Source of the DNA: Macrothele yani
Taxonomy: Eukaryota > Arthropoda > Arachnida > Araneae > Macrothelidae
DNA: 64,000 nt
Direction of reading: 5' to 3'
Assembly: GCA_039090855.1 (NCBI GenBank)
Contig: CM076990.1
Span: forward strand, 202,869,232-202,933,231
Part shown: positions 1-10,557 of the stretch, piece after piece
Numbering within the stretch: the stretch's first letter is position 1
Layout: each line of letters starts with the position of its first letter
Translations under genes and position numbers: made by a program
Notes under the pieces: model-generated
Database searches by the model: none
What the model was told of the DNA's origin: nothing
The model's input: only the letters and a program-made list of their open reading frames with translations

Positions 1-1677
1 CATGTAGTCCTAAAATTAAATTTCAGTTTGTTTGTGAAATTTAATTAAAAATAAAATGATGGAACTGAAATTCTCTATTTCATATAATCTCACTATTTGT
101 AAGTTGCCTTAACTCTGAAAAACCACTTTATCTGCAAGATCTTCTGCCATAAATTATGTAAGAATAAGTTAATTATAATGTGATTCACATGAATACTGTG
201 AATAATGAAGTTATAAAGTTCTGTCAGTTGTAGCTGGGTAAGGTCTGCTAATAAAATATTTTTTTTTAATCTTTTCTTCATGTTTATGAAGTCATGAAAT
301 AAGGTTTCCATATTTTCTAGTTTTAATTGCTCGCTGCAAGATCGAAAATTAAATTTTTGATTTTCATTTTGGTTAGATGTCACCAACCAAACCACTGATG
401 AAAGTATTTAGATAATTTATAGATGCAAAGAATGCTACTTCATTTTTAATGTAGTAAGTTTCTTGCATCTTCTAGTTAATATAGGCTCTAGGGTTAACTC
501 TTGAATTTGGTCTCACAAAGGTTTTTGCATTAACATTTCATTGAATGTGTTTCACAAACATAGTCTTGTTTTTGACTGCTTTTATATGCACCTAAATCTT
601 TTGTTTCAATGCGTGAGCTATGTACTGTGTAGTGGCTATTAAATTCCATTGGTATTTGATAAATGTCATTCTTTCTTTTAATTTTGTCTTGACAAGTTTT
701 TGGTGAATTTGTATTTGTCATTGCTGATATTTTCTTTATTTTGCTCTTTTTCTATTTTGACAACCATTTGTACCCTACAATCTATTTGCTACCACATGAT
801 TACCATGAATGCCTTTCATGTCCACTCATCCACTTTTCTGCCTATGTTTTTCCCAAGATCAAAATCCGAAAGTGTACATTATGGAAGAAAAGAATGCAAA
901 TTTTCTGTGAAACAGGGTATTTTTCTTCATTTGTTTGTTTTTAATTTTTATAGACATCATAATTTTAGGGTTGCAAAAGATTCCCTCATTTTAGGTAAAA
1001 CAGCAAAACACCTTTACACTTAACCGATTTGCACTTTGGAACTGCATGCCATTTTACAGAATTTAACTGTCAAGTGTTTTATTGAGAAGATTAAAAGTTT
1101 AAATGAGAACATTTTCTGATTTTTAAAAAAGTGCATTCATGCATTTTTATTTTTTTTTACCTTAAAAACTGCATTCCTATGTCTTTCACATTGGAGACTG
1201 CAGCTTGTTAACACTGTAAAATTATCAGAGCCTTCTTATAGTGCATAATCACAAATCACAGGAGCATTATTTTCCCATCAAATGTAATATGATTATTTTT
1301 GCAGTCTTAGCCAACAGTACTGCTGAAGCTGTGGCTAGTGATAAGTTTAGTTTGTTGATTAAGTTTTACTTTCATACACAATAATAAAAAGGTTCTTCAT
1401 CGTTTCTTTATGTATATAATTTATCAGTATGATCAGATAGGGGTAAGTAAAATTAGAATTACGCACACGTTTTTTAACATTGTAAAAGTCATTCCGAGAA
1501 ATATAGAAGGAACATTTTCTGATTTTTAAAAATGTACAAAATCCACACATTTCAAGAGAACCTATAAATTTCTTAAATGCTGTAAATTTAAAAATGGTCA
1601 CAACTTCCTGATGAAATTAAGCATGTGAGAATATCTTTTTGCCTGGAAAAACTTGGGGGGGGGGGATCCCCTGTGTA
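1..1677. other. AT-rich DNA, no gene recognised
   Basis: No open frame here has a recognisable domain or codon structure; those present are short and interrupted. The text is AT-rich with homopolymer runs, including a G run near 1654. It could be intron, UTR or intergenic sequence. Confidence 0.5.
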
Positions 1678-2169
1678 AAGTATATCTTGTTAAGAGTGGA
1701 TTTTAAGTACCTTGTACTCGTATACACTGTTTCTCACATTATAATTAACCATATATCAACAGGTCAATCCTCCATTGCATCCTGTCAAAATTTCTAACCA
1801 TTCACGATAAAAATTATAAGTTGCAATAAAACATCTATTAAAAACTGAATCCTTTTGATTCGGTATAAAACATCTATTAAAAACTGAATCCTTTTGATTC
1901 GGTATAAAACATCTATTAAAAACTGAATCCTTTTGATTCGGTTTTTAATAGATGTTTTATTGCAACTTATAATTTTTATCGTGAATGGTTAGAAATTTTG
2001 ACAGGATGCAATGGAGGATTGACCTGTTGATATATGGTTAATTATAATGTGAGAAACAGTGTATACGAGTACAAGGTACTTAAAATCCACTCTTAATCAT
2101 TTAGACCACGTATTGCATATATGTCTTATATTATATGAACATATACTGTTCAAAAGTATATCTTGTTAT
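1678..2169. mobile_element. Palindromic (fold-back) insertion with 16-bp direct repeats
   Basis: Two inverted arms (about 1690-1930 and 1931-2096) are identical over ~160 bp by eye and meet at a small hairpin. The left arm has two extra copies of a 39-bp unit. The palindrome begins and ends with TTAA. A 16-bp direct repeat AAAGTATATCTTGTTA occurs at 1678-1693 and 2154-2169, so the inserted unit looks like palindrome plus ~58 bp on the right side only. No coding capacity is seen. It could be a fold-back transposon, a TTAA-targeting MITE, or a template-switch product; the direct repeat favours insertion. Confidence 0.7.
1826..1942 (+). repeat. Three tandem copies of a 39-bp unit
   Basis: The unit starts ATAAAACATCTATTAAAAAC and repeats at 1826, 1865 and 1904 without visible differences. 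Each copy contains a self-complementary GAATCCTTTTGATTC core. The third copy runs into the right arm of the palindrome. Confidence 0.9.
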
Positions 2170-2552
2170 TTAAATCTGCTTTAAAGAGTAATATTTTGTT
2201 CCATGATGTGGATTTTTTATATATCTGAGATGGTCATAGTAGAAATGAGTTTTTCTCAAGATGAAAATTTCCATTTTCTGTTTTTCAGTGCTGCAGCAAA
2301 ATCTTATTCACATAATCATAGCATGTATGATTTTGTATTTGATGTTAAGGCTCTTGGCTTGTATATGTATGTTTAAAAAAAAATTTCACTCTCCTTTATA
2401 GATATATTCATATATAATTGATCATGCACTTGCAATTAAGACTCAAACTTGTATATGCACGTTAAACAAATGCTTTTGCCCTTTTTATGTGGAAAAAAAG
2501 TACCTTACATTTTGAAATTCCTTTTTCTGAAAATAGGGATGTCTATATTTTA

Positions 2553-3273
2553 ACTAATTGAAGGTAAAGAAGATCACTCTCTTTGTTGTGTTAGAAAATT
2601 ATAACTTTTAGAAATTAAATAGGTTGGGAGCTTTCGACTTTAGCTTAGGTCTTTATTATGCCAAGTGGAGGACTGAGACTGGTTTCCATATTCCAAGTTT
2701 AAAAGTGTGTTGTATTTATTTTTGCCAGAATCTAGAATAGATCTCCAGATCATAAAGATGTAAAGTGAATTATAAGTATTTGGTGAAAAAGGATTTCCAA
2801 GCTTTCACATTAACAAAGTGCAGACCGATTCTCAAAAATAGAGATACAAAATTACAGAAGCATTAACAACAGGATTTTGGAACATAAAGATGTTTTGAAA
2901 GTAACCCATTCTATGTCTATTTTGACCATGGAAGATATAACTGCAATTCCCCGCTGGAATGAAACAAAACGTAATTCCCCTTTTGAAAATTGGATGCTCT
3001 CCATTACTGTGAAAGCTTGTAAATCCTTTTCCACCAAAGTCTTGCAATTCAGAGTCCCCACCTTACATTCCTATGATCTGGTAATCTATTCTAGACCCTG
3101 ATAACAATAATTACAACAGACTTTTAAACATGGGATCTGGAAACCATTCTTGGTCCTTTACTTTGTGTGATGAAAACCTGAGTTAAGGTCAAAAGCTCCC
3201 AACCTATTAGCTTTCTAAAAGTTCTAATTTTTTAACGTTACAAAGAGTGTGATCTTCTTTACCTTCAATTAGT
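2553..3273. mobile_element. Fold-back MITE with long imperfect TIRs
   Basis: The ends ACTAATTGAAGGTAAAGAAG (left) and its complement (right) start two arms of about 290 bp that remain alignable inward with many substitutions. A TA dinucleotide abuts each outer end (2551-2552 and 3274-3275), as expected for the Tc1/mariner superfamily. Short open frames inside are not recognisable. The arm divergence suggests an old non-autonomous element. Confidence 0.7.
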
Positions 3274-3275
3274 TA

Positions 3276-4749
3276 TCTCTTGTTGTGTGTTTTACCCATC
3301 ATCATCATGTCTGTATTTTATTTTAAGCATAAGTCTGCCATTGCTAATACTTGAATTTGTCTTTTGATTTCCCACCATTAGCTGTAGTTTTAAGCATATC
3401 CAATATTTTATCTACGGATTATAAAATTACAAATTGACATAATTGTTTTTAAATGAGGGCCATTCATTGTCTAAAGGTTTTTGTTTCATGACCTACTTAC
3501 TCATGATATGGTACTTATTGATGCAGGTTTCAGAATTTGCAAAGTGACACGATTTTATTGTACTGTACTTAAAAAGTCTGTGATATTATATTACGCATTG
3601 CTAAATGCAATGTGACTTTAGCCATAAGGCACAATATTATTGATTTATGTTTACATTGTTGTTTGTTCATATATCAGATTTAGTGTGTGCTTTGCATCCA
3701 TTCGTCAGAGTAGTTTTTTCCTTACACAGAGTTTCAGTGTTATGGTTGAATGTTGCTTTTTGTGGTGAAGAAAACTTTTTTCTTACAAGGATCACTTTTC
3801 CACAGCTTGCATGTTAAAGTCATTTTGTGTGCAGTTTTGCCTGAAAATTTCATGACTGGTGTTATCGATAAAGAAATATCTTTTTGACGTTGTTTTTCAT
3901 TACTGTTATCATCTACAACAGTATTTTTTAATTGTAAATACTTACGTATTGAAAGCTTTTGTGACTTTGTCAGTGTATGAATGTAATTAATGCTTCGAAA
4001 TCACTCTGCATTTGCGATAAGACATACCATTGCACACTATGTGCAGTCTGATGGTTTGTAATAATGTTCTTTTAGTTATATTTGAGATACTTTGTTTACA
4101 AGAGGACTATAAAGCTGTTTTATTTTGTATTTAATTTGTGAAGTTTCAAATCAAATTATATTGCTTGTCATTAAATATTTTGATTAAAACTATGTGCTGA
4201 GGTTTCACAATATTTTCATTACTTTCGTTGCAGCTGGGTTAGCTTGTAAACTAATAGAATTTGAATGTAAAAAAAGAAGTTCTGGTTGTAAATATTAAAG
4301 TTTCAAAATGACTACATTCTTTTACAGTATTTTCAAAACAGTTGTATTTGTATTTATTTCATTGTCAATAAAAAAAAATGTTAAATTAGTCTGTCTTTAT
4401 ATCATTACCGACTTTTAAAAAAGTTTTACCTAAGAGAGTGTTTAAAGTAAGTTCAGTTTCATTTGCATTGCATTGCATCAGCCACATGGTCAGGTTTCCT
4501 TTAATATCCTACACTGGGAAGTGTCACAAACTCCTAGAAACCATTGTGATTTGTGATTAGTTGGTATCTCTGTTGAAGATTACACAAGAACGAGTGGCAT
4601 AGGGTTGGAGTTTCTGGTGTCTTTGTACAGCTGGCTCGGGTTTCAAATACGGGAGCAAGATTGTATCAGATGACCACAAAATTATTTGCCGTTTTCGGAG
4701 ACTAAGAGAAATTATAACACATACGTAATAGAAAAGCAATTTATTCATA
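3276..4749. other. AT-rich DNA, no gene recognised
   Basis: No supported coding region. An AATAAA followed by an A run lies near 4366-4380 and could be a polyadenylation signal, but nothing upstream identifies a transcript. Confidence 0.35.
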
Positions 4750-5002
4750 AAAATAATTACCATGGGCATCTACACTGGCGTACAAAAATTAAGGACGAGA
4801 CGTTTTCGAATGTAACGTAGTGCAGAAGTGCTCCACATCGACTCAAATCATACCATAAGATCCCCAAGATGTAAGAATATGAGACAAGTGAGAAAAACCG
4901 TCCAAACAAGGAATAGAAAGGCACTTTATTGAAAAGGCAGCTTCGAGCACAACTGGACAGAAACGTCCATGTGAAAGGCGGCTGCCAAGAAAAATCCACT
5001 CT

Positions 5003-6193
5003 TTAGCAGGGGATATGATCACCCCCGACTGCGTTGCAGGATTTACAACGTCTGTCCATGCTGAGGACGAGGGTGTCAAGGAGCTGTTGAGGCATCGCGG
5101 CCCATTCCTCTTGTAGCGCCAATCGCAGCTGCGGAATCGTTGCTGGCGGCTGGTGACGTGCTGCCAAGCTTCTCCCGAGAAGGTCCCACACGTGTTCGAT
5201 TGGAATTAGGTCCGGGGACCTTGCGGGCCGATCCATGCGTTGAATATCTTCACTCTCCAACAGCCACTGTACGATGAGGTGTAGCGTTGTCGTCCATGAA
5301 GAGGAACTCGGGACCCACAGCACCTCTAAACAGACGCGCGTGAGGCAGGAGAACCTCAGTAAAATAGCGGACACTAGTGACTGAACCTCCTTGGCAGATG
5401 TGGAGGTGAGTACGGCTACCAAGCATGATACCGCCCCAAACGAAAACTCCGCCATCTCCAAACCGGTCACTTTCGATGGTGTGATTGCGTGATCCTTACT
5501 CTTTCCAGATGTGTATACGTCCAGAATCGCTCGTCAGACTAAATCGGCTCTCATCCATAAAGAGAACCCGACCTCATTGCTGATGTGTCCAATTCTTGAC
5601 ACCACAGAAACCGCCGTCTCCGATGAGCAGGCGTTAATGGCGCACACCATACTGGTCGTCGTGCAAATAGACCACCTTTGTGCAGCCTCCTGGCCACGGT
5701 AAAACGCGATAACGGACGTCCAGTTGTCTGTTACATGTGCCGTCTCTTTCCTGTAGGACAATATACCGGTCGTTCGCCGCCGTGGTTGCTCGTGGACGAC
5801 AACTGCTAAACTCTCGGACAGCTGTTCCTGTTTGAAATGCTCTCCAAGCTCGTGAAATGATGCTGTGAGCGATCCCAAACTCCTCGGCCACACTTCGACC
5901 TTCCCAATGACGCGACCTCGGGTAATGCCGCCCCGGTGGCGCAGTGGTCTAAGGCGTTGGCCTCTGATCGTTCGTCCGTAAGGGATTCGGGTTCGAATCC
6001 CATGAGGCATGGATGTTGTGTTTGTCTTACGGCACTGGCTCTCTCCCTTCCCTGGAACCAGTGACCCTAAATTAGGGACGGGCGACTGCTTATAGCCCAT
6101 TAAGTTGCTCACGGTGGTCGTTAAATCTCCAATAAAAAAAAGACCTCGGGTAAAGTCATCCAGATGTCGTCTACTGGATTGCCTGTTGGCCAT
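5003..6193 (-). pseudogene. Tc1-like transposase pseudogene (copy A)
   Basis: The minus-strand frame begins near MANRQSSRRHLDDFTRG and, across the SINE, continues with RVIGKVE, a helix-turn-helix region (EEFGIAHSIISRAWRAFQ) and the conserved C-terminal motif ARSPDLIPIEHVWDLLGR. It ends DGGDHIPC-like shortly before the left TIR. A SINE at 5928-6141 separates codon ~17 from the rest, and other frameshifts break the catalytic core. In the family this protein binds the TIRs and cuts and pastes the element at TA. This copy cannot make a functional product. Confidence 0.8.
5928..6141 (+). mobile_element. tRNA-derived SINE, copy 1
   Basis: The 5' part reads like a tRNA gene with an A box (GTGGCGCAGTGGTCTAAGGC) and a B box (GGGTTCGAATCCC), followed by a conserved ~130-bp body ending CGTTAAATCTCCAATAAAA. 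A 14-bp target duplication GACCTCGGGTAA(T/A)G lies at 5914-5927 and 6142-6155. It is inserted in the Tc1-like transposase. Confidence 0.92.
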
Positions 6194-6333
6194 ATCACAC
6201 GGTGGCAGCAACTCGACGTCGTTCAAACCGATGTACACCGTGCAATAGCTTTCACCGAATTGCTCAGCGTACACCGCCCGTGTGCTTTATACCCTTCAGA
6301 CCCCCCCCCCCGTAATGCTGCATATATGCGCAT

Positions 6334-6433
6334 GACGTCCACTCAGGAGAGGCTATCTCCTGAGTGGACGTCTTTTTCTTTTAACAGACCGAAAGACCAC
6401 TCGGGAGAGTATCTCCTGAGTGGTCTTTCGGTC
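6334..6433. repeat. Pair of adjacent near-perfect hairpins
   Basis: Stem A pairs 6334-6350 with 6356-6372 (GACGTCCACTCAGGAGA, perfect, 5-nt loop). Stem B pairs 6387-6408 with 6412-6433 (22 bp, one mismatch, 3-nt loop). The two stems share CCACTC(A/G)GGAGA. They lie just inside the right end of the Tc1-like element. Confidence 0.9.
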
Positions 6434-7851
6434 CGTTCTGCCTGCTCTGTCCGCTGTTATGCTAATTTCTCCTCTTCGTTCTTAATTTTTGCACACCAGT
6501 GTACAACTTTCTGCCAACGTGTTAGAGACTTGTATATACCCCTGCGATAAAATGCTTGGTCATGGGAAAAGAAAAAATTAGGAAGTCAAAGTTGGAGAAG
6601 TCGTGTCTACTCAACTGATTGCCGAATGAAAGAAACAAGTGATGGTCTGAAGGACAGATATCTTGTGAGTAAGCTGGATTACATAAAAGTTCCCACCCAA
6701 GTTCTTTGATAGCGTTTCTGGTCATTGAAGCGGAGTGGGCACGAACGTTGTCTTGAAGGAGCAGGACTCCCTTTCTGTTGACCAGCCCTACCTCTTTTCC
6801 AGGTCCTTGTGCACACGTTTCAGTTGTTCACAGTACACTGCAGCAGCGATCGTTTGGCCGCGTTGCAAGAGTTCATAATGAATAACACCACGTACTGTCT
6901 ACCACACACAGCTCATAACTTGGGTGGGGAATTGAGTCGCTGGTAGACAGCCAATGTCGAACTATTTGGAGTGCAGTACTGTACACACTTCTCATCAACT
7001 TCTAATCACATGTCCAAAAATGGTTCCTTGTCATAGAGAGACACAGGGGCGCCGACTTGAGCAAATTATTGGTGGGAGGGGGTGCATATATGTTCCATTA
7101 ACAGGAGAAAAATAGGGCAAAAAGTTAAACTACGAGATTCGAAGTATATTTTCAAATGCAATTGTTATTGCTCATCAGCAAATAAACAAGGAAACAAATA
7201 TTCTTTTGCTGAATATTGATATTTTAAAAAATAAAATTCAGCCTGTTATTTTATAAAAATATCCAGAGATTTTTATTTCCAAACGTTTACAAAAAATATG
7301 AGAAATTCGCGAGGTTACTCAAACGAACAAAAAATAATAAAGACGCAATAGAGATTATACGTTTCTGTATTTTTATTTGTTTTAAGTTTGATAATTGTTT
7401 TAAACATTTACCACATATCACGAGACCACGTCAAACACAATACAGGGCTGGCAATCCAGTTTCTTACCAAATAAGCAATGCTGAGTATGAGACAAAAGTT
7501 TTTACTTATTTTGTTATTTATTAATTTTTTGGAAGTAAATCGCTTTGACTTCATAGGTGGCCAAAGCAATTATTTATTTTTTGAATAAAGCTCATGTTGA
7601 GAATTGGTTCCTTAATTCAATTACTAATCAAAAACTACTTTTATGGAATTTTTACTAGGAATTTTTTTTTTATTTTCATGGACCTTGTTCATGTGACGTC
7701 AGAAGTGGATTTCTGCGGACCAACATGGCTACTGATTCAATGTTTTCGCTATTGGAAACCTCAACGAACTATAGGGGGCGCTGCGCAAACGTAAACAAAC
7801 TTCTCTAGTACGGGTAACGTCGCACGTGTTTCCATAAAGTCGAATGTTAGA

Positions 7852-8174
7852 ATGGCTGGTTTGTCGCTTTCAATCCTTGAAATAATGAAATTTGTGGACG
7901 CTTCCAAAAATTCAAGATGCATTAAAGAAGGGGAAGTGATTGTTAATGTAGGCCATATAATTTCTTGTGGAATTAAGAAGGAAGATGGAAGAAAAATTCT
8001 CATAGTTTCACACTGCATTCAGTCCACGGCAATAACGTCGTCGCCTCACTCCATCAACGGTGTTTTAGATACAAGTAACAGTGAAATTTCTATAAAGTCA
8101 TTTGAGTGCTCTTGTAAAGCGGGCAGAAGTGGAACGTGTAAGCACTGTGTAGCAGTAATGCTTTACTGTAACAG
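7852..8174 (+). CDS. SWIM-type zinc-finger protein, first exon
   Basis: An ATG-initiated frame of 107 codons opens MAGLSLSILEIMKF and ends in a C-x-C-x(n)-C-x-H arrangement (FECSCKAGRSGTCKHCVAV), the pattern of SWIM zinc fingers. It is followed directly by AACAG|GTAATT, a good splice donor, so the next stop codon is probably intronic. SWIM fingers are found in MULE transposases and in YqaJ-nuclease proteins common in invertebrate mobile DNA; which applies cannot be seen because no following exon was identified. It lies inside the 3.87-kb inserted element and may be that element's own gene. A short inverted repeat (TAGTACGGGTAACGT) at ~7807 and ~8809 brackets this region. Confidence 0.45.
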
Positions 8175-9012
8175 GTAATTTTTATTTTTACATTTTCAGG
8201 CAAGTGATATAGTAATACCGACAGGGGTGTTCTAATCCGGATTACTATTAAAAGCTGACATTTCGTTTCACTTGACATTTCCCAGGACACATTTTCAATA
8301 CTGTCAACAATAACATTTGTAATTTTTGAACATTCTATTCCTAAAAGTGTTTGTGAATTGGTAATTGTTGATCATCATTGGGTTCTGCGTTTTTGAACAG
8401 ATGACTGTTGACAGAATATTGCAAATCTTGTTCCATAATGAAGTTTAAATTTATATGGATAACAGCAATTATTTGTTTTCAAGATTATGTAGATATGCGG
8501 ATTTTTTAATTACTACTATGCAATAAAAACATGCTGCCTTGTTTATTATTCATTCAAAGACGTTACTTGGTTAGTAGCAATTCACTGGAAGGATTTCAAA
8601 CGCAAGGCACAAACGTTTATACTAACTTGTGAAAAACATAGCCGAAACCTTGGGAACGACATTGCGGGACACAACAATATGATTTGTTCTTCTTCACGGA
8701 ATTCTCCATTATACAATTCTCTAATTCCAGAATGAATGCAAAAGTACACCAAACTACGACAACTGAACGTAATGAGTGATCTACCAACCGCCAAGAATTG
8801 AGCCAAAAACGTTACCCGTACTACAGTAATTCTTCCTTTTGCCGCTAGAGGGAGAGCGGACCGCTGAGATTGCCAATTTAATTATCCTTTACTGTTGGCT
8901 AATTTTTACAATCCTAACGTCATGGTTTCTGCCAAGGAATTACTAAAGCTGCAGGGCGAAGAAGAAGAAATTAACTTCTTAGAAGAACAAATCAAGGTTG
9001 CCAAAATATACC

Positions 9013-9231
9013 GCCGCTCCGGTGGCGCAGTGGTCTAAGGCGCTGGTCTCTGATCAATCGTCCGTAAGGGGTCCGGGTTCAAATCCCGGTGAGGCATGGA
9101 TGTTGTGTTTGTCTTAAGGCACTGGCTCTCTCCCTTCCCTGGAACCAGTGACCCTAAATTAGGGACGGGCGACTGCTTATAGCCCATTGAGTTGCTCACG
9201 GTGGTCGTTAAACCTCCAATCAAAAAAAAAA
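9013..9231 (+). mobile_element. tRNA-derived SINE, copy 2
   Basis: Same family: GCCGCTCCGGTGGCGCAGTG head, B box GGGTTCAAATCCC (one change from the usual GAATCC), conserved body and A-rich tail running into TA repeats. Inserted in the 3.87-kb element after a small unassigned open frame starting at 8922 (MVSAKELLKLQGEEEE). Confidence 0.9.
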
Positions 9232-9299
9232 ATATATATATACCAAGACAATTTTGTGTTCGATGTTCATTTCGCATGACGCTGGAAAGCATCGCCGTT

Positions 9300-9453
9300 A
9301 GTCATCATGTAGTTTTTAATGCAGCATTCCTCGTACACTGTATATTAAATTTTCATGTTCTTATTGTCAGACGTTGAGTCATCATGAAGTTTTTAATGCA
9401 GCATTCCTTGTACACTGTATATTAAATTTTCATGTTCTTATTGTCAGACGTTG
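9300..9453 (+). repeat. Two tandem copies of a 77-bp unit
   Basis: 9300-9376 and 9377-9453 both run from AGTCATCATG to GTCAGACGTTG and differ at only a few bases, so this is a recent tandem duplication. Confidence 0.92.
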
Positions 9454-9698
9454 GTAAAATATCTGAAACATAAATTTGAGTACCTTGTTTTGCAAAACAA
9501 AAACCTTTAGAAGCTCACACAAATACGTAATAAGGAAACAAACTAGGGTTCGCACGCTAGGATGTCTGCTTAAAAATTAAATGAATGCGTAACATTAAAT
9601 AAAAGAGAAATTATAGATATGTTTGTTTTCTTTTTTGAGGAAAGTAGAACTTAATTCGCCATTTACCGATCCAAATATTCCATAAATTTTCTCCTACC

Positions 9699-9918
9699 TT
9701 TTTTTCTTTTTTGGTTGAAGGTTTAACGACCACCGTGAGCAACTCAATGGGCTATAAGCAGTCGCCCGTCCCTAATTTAGGGCAACTGGCTGCAGGGAAG
9801 GGAGAGAGCCAGTGCCGTAAGACAAACACAACATCCATGCCTCACTGGGATTCGAACCCGGACCTCTGCGGATGAATGATCAGAGGCCATCGCTTAGAGC
9901 CCTGCGCCACCGGAGCGG
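9699..9918 (-). mobile_element. tRNA-derived SINE, copy 3
   Basis: Reverse-oriented family member: T-rich tail, GGTTTAACGACCACCGTGAG, complement of the body, then the tRNA-like head ending CGGAGCGG. The body carries small differences (GGCAACTGGCTGCAGGG). Inside the 3.87-kb element. Confidence 0.9.
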
Positions 9919-10032
9919 AGAAAATGAAATTCGAACGAATATTACGAAGTTTCAACTGCCTTTGATTCGTTGTGTCATAATATCAAAAATCTTTTTTGTT
10001 AAAGTAGACAGAACATATATTAGAGAGCGCAC

Positions 10033-10249
10033 TATTTTTTTTTATTGGAATTTTAACGACCACCGTGAGCAACTCAATGGGCTATAAGCAGTCGCCCGTC
10101 CCTAATTTAGGGTGACTGGTTCCAGGGAAGGAAAGACCCAGTGCCGTAAGACAAACACAACATCCATGCCTCACCGGGATTCGAACCCGGACCCCGTTCG
10201 GACGAATGATCAGAAGCCATCGCTTAGACCACTGCGGCACCGGGGCGGC
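10033..10249 (-). mobile_element. tRNA-derived SINE, copy 4
   Basis: Reverse-oriented member with a 9-bp target duplication AGAGCGCAC at 10024-10032 and 10250-10258. The A box is mutated (CTGCGGCAC for CTGCGCCAC). Confidence 0.93.
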
Positions 10250-10336
10250 AGAGCGCACATTGGAATGAAAATCACTGCGCTTCAGTTTACACAGCCATTC
10301 CTTTAACAATTTCGTCTTTTTCAGACGAAAATTAAA

Positions 10337-10557
10337 GCCGCCCCGGTAGCGCAGTGGTCTAAGCGATGGCCTATGATCATTCGTCCAAACGGGGTCCGGG
10401 TTCGACTCCCGGTGAGGCATGGATGTTGTGTTTGTCTTACGGCACTGGCTCTCTCCCTTCCCTAGAACCAGTGACCCTAAATTAGGGACGGGCGACTGCT
10501 TATAGCCCATTGAGTTGCTCACGGTGGTCGTTAAACCTCCAATCAAAAAAAAAATAA
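10337..10557 (+). mobile_element. tRNA-derived SINE, copy 5
   Basis: Forward member with head GCCGCCCCGGTAGCGCAGTG and an A-rich tail. Flanking AAAATTAAAG / AAAATTAAGG is the probable target duplication. It faces copy 4 head to head 87 bp away. Confidence 0.92.

Larger units (their letters stand above)
4773..6501 (-). mobile_element. Tc1-like DNA transposon (copy A)
   Basis: TIRs CACTGGCGTACAAAAATTAA (left) and the near-identical CACTGGTGTGCAAAAATTAA (right, complement) are flanked by TA at 4771-4772 and 6502-6503. It sits inside the C-terminal codons of the split mariner. The body holds a decayed Tc1-type transposase on the minus strand, a SINE, and two adjacent hairpins near the right end. 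Confidence 0.9.

Noticed and set aside
5941..6010. A genuine tRNA gene at the SINE heads
   Set aside because: A and B boxes are present, but the acceptor and anticodon stems do not pair well and the same text continues into a common body in 13 places.
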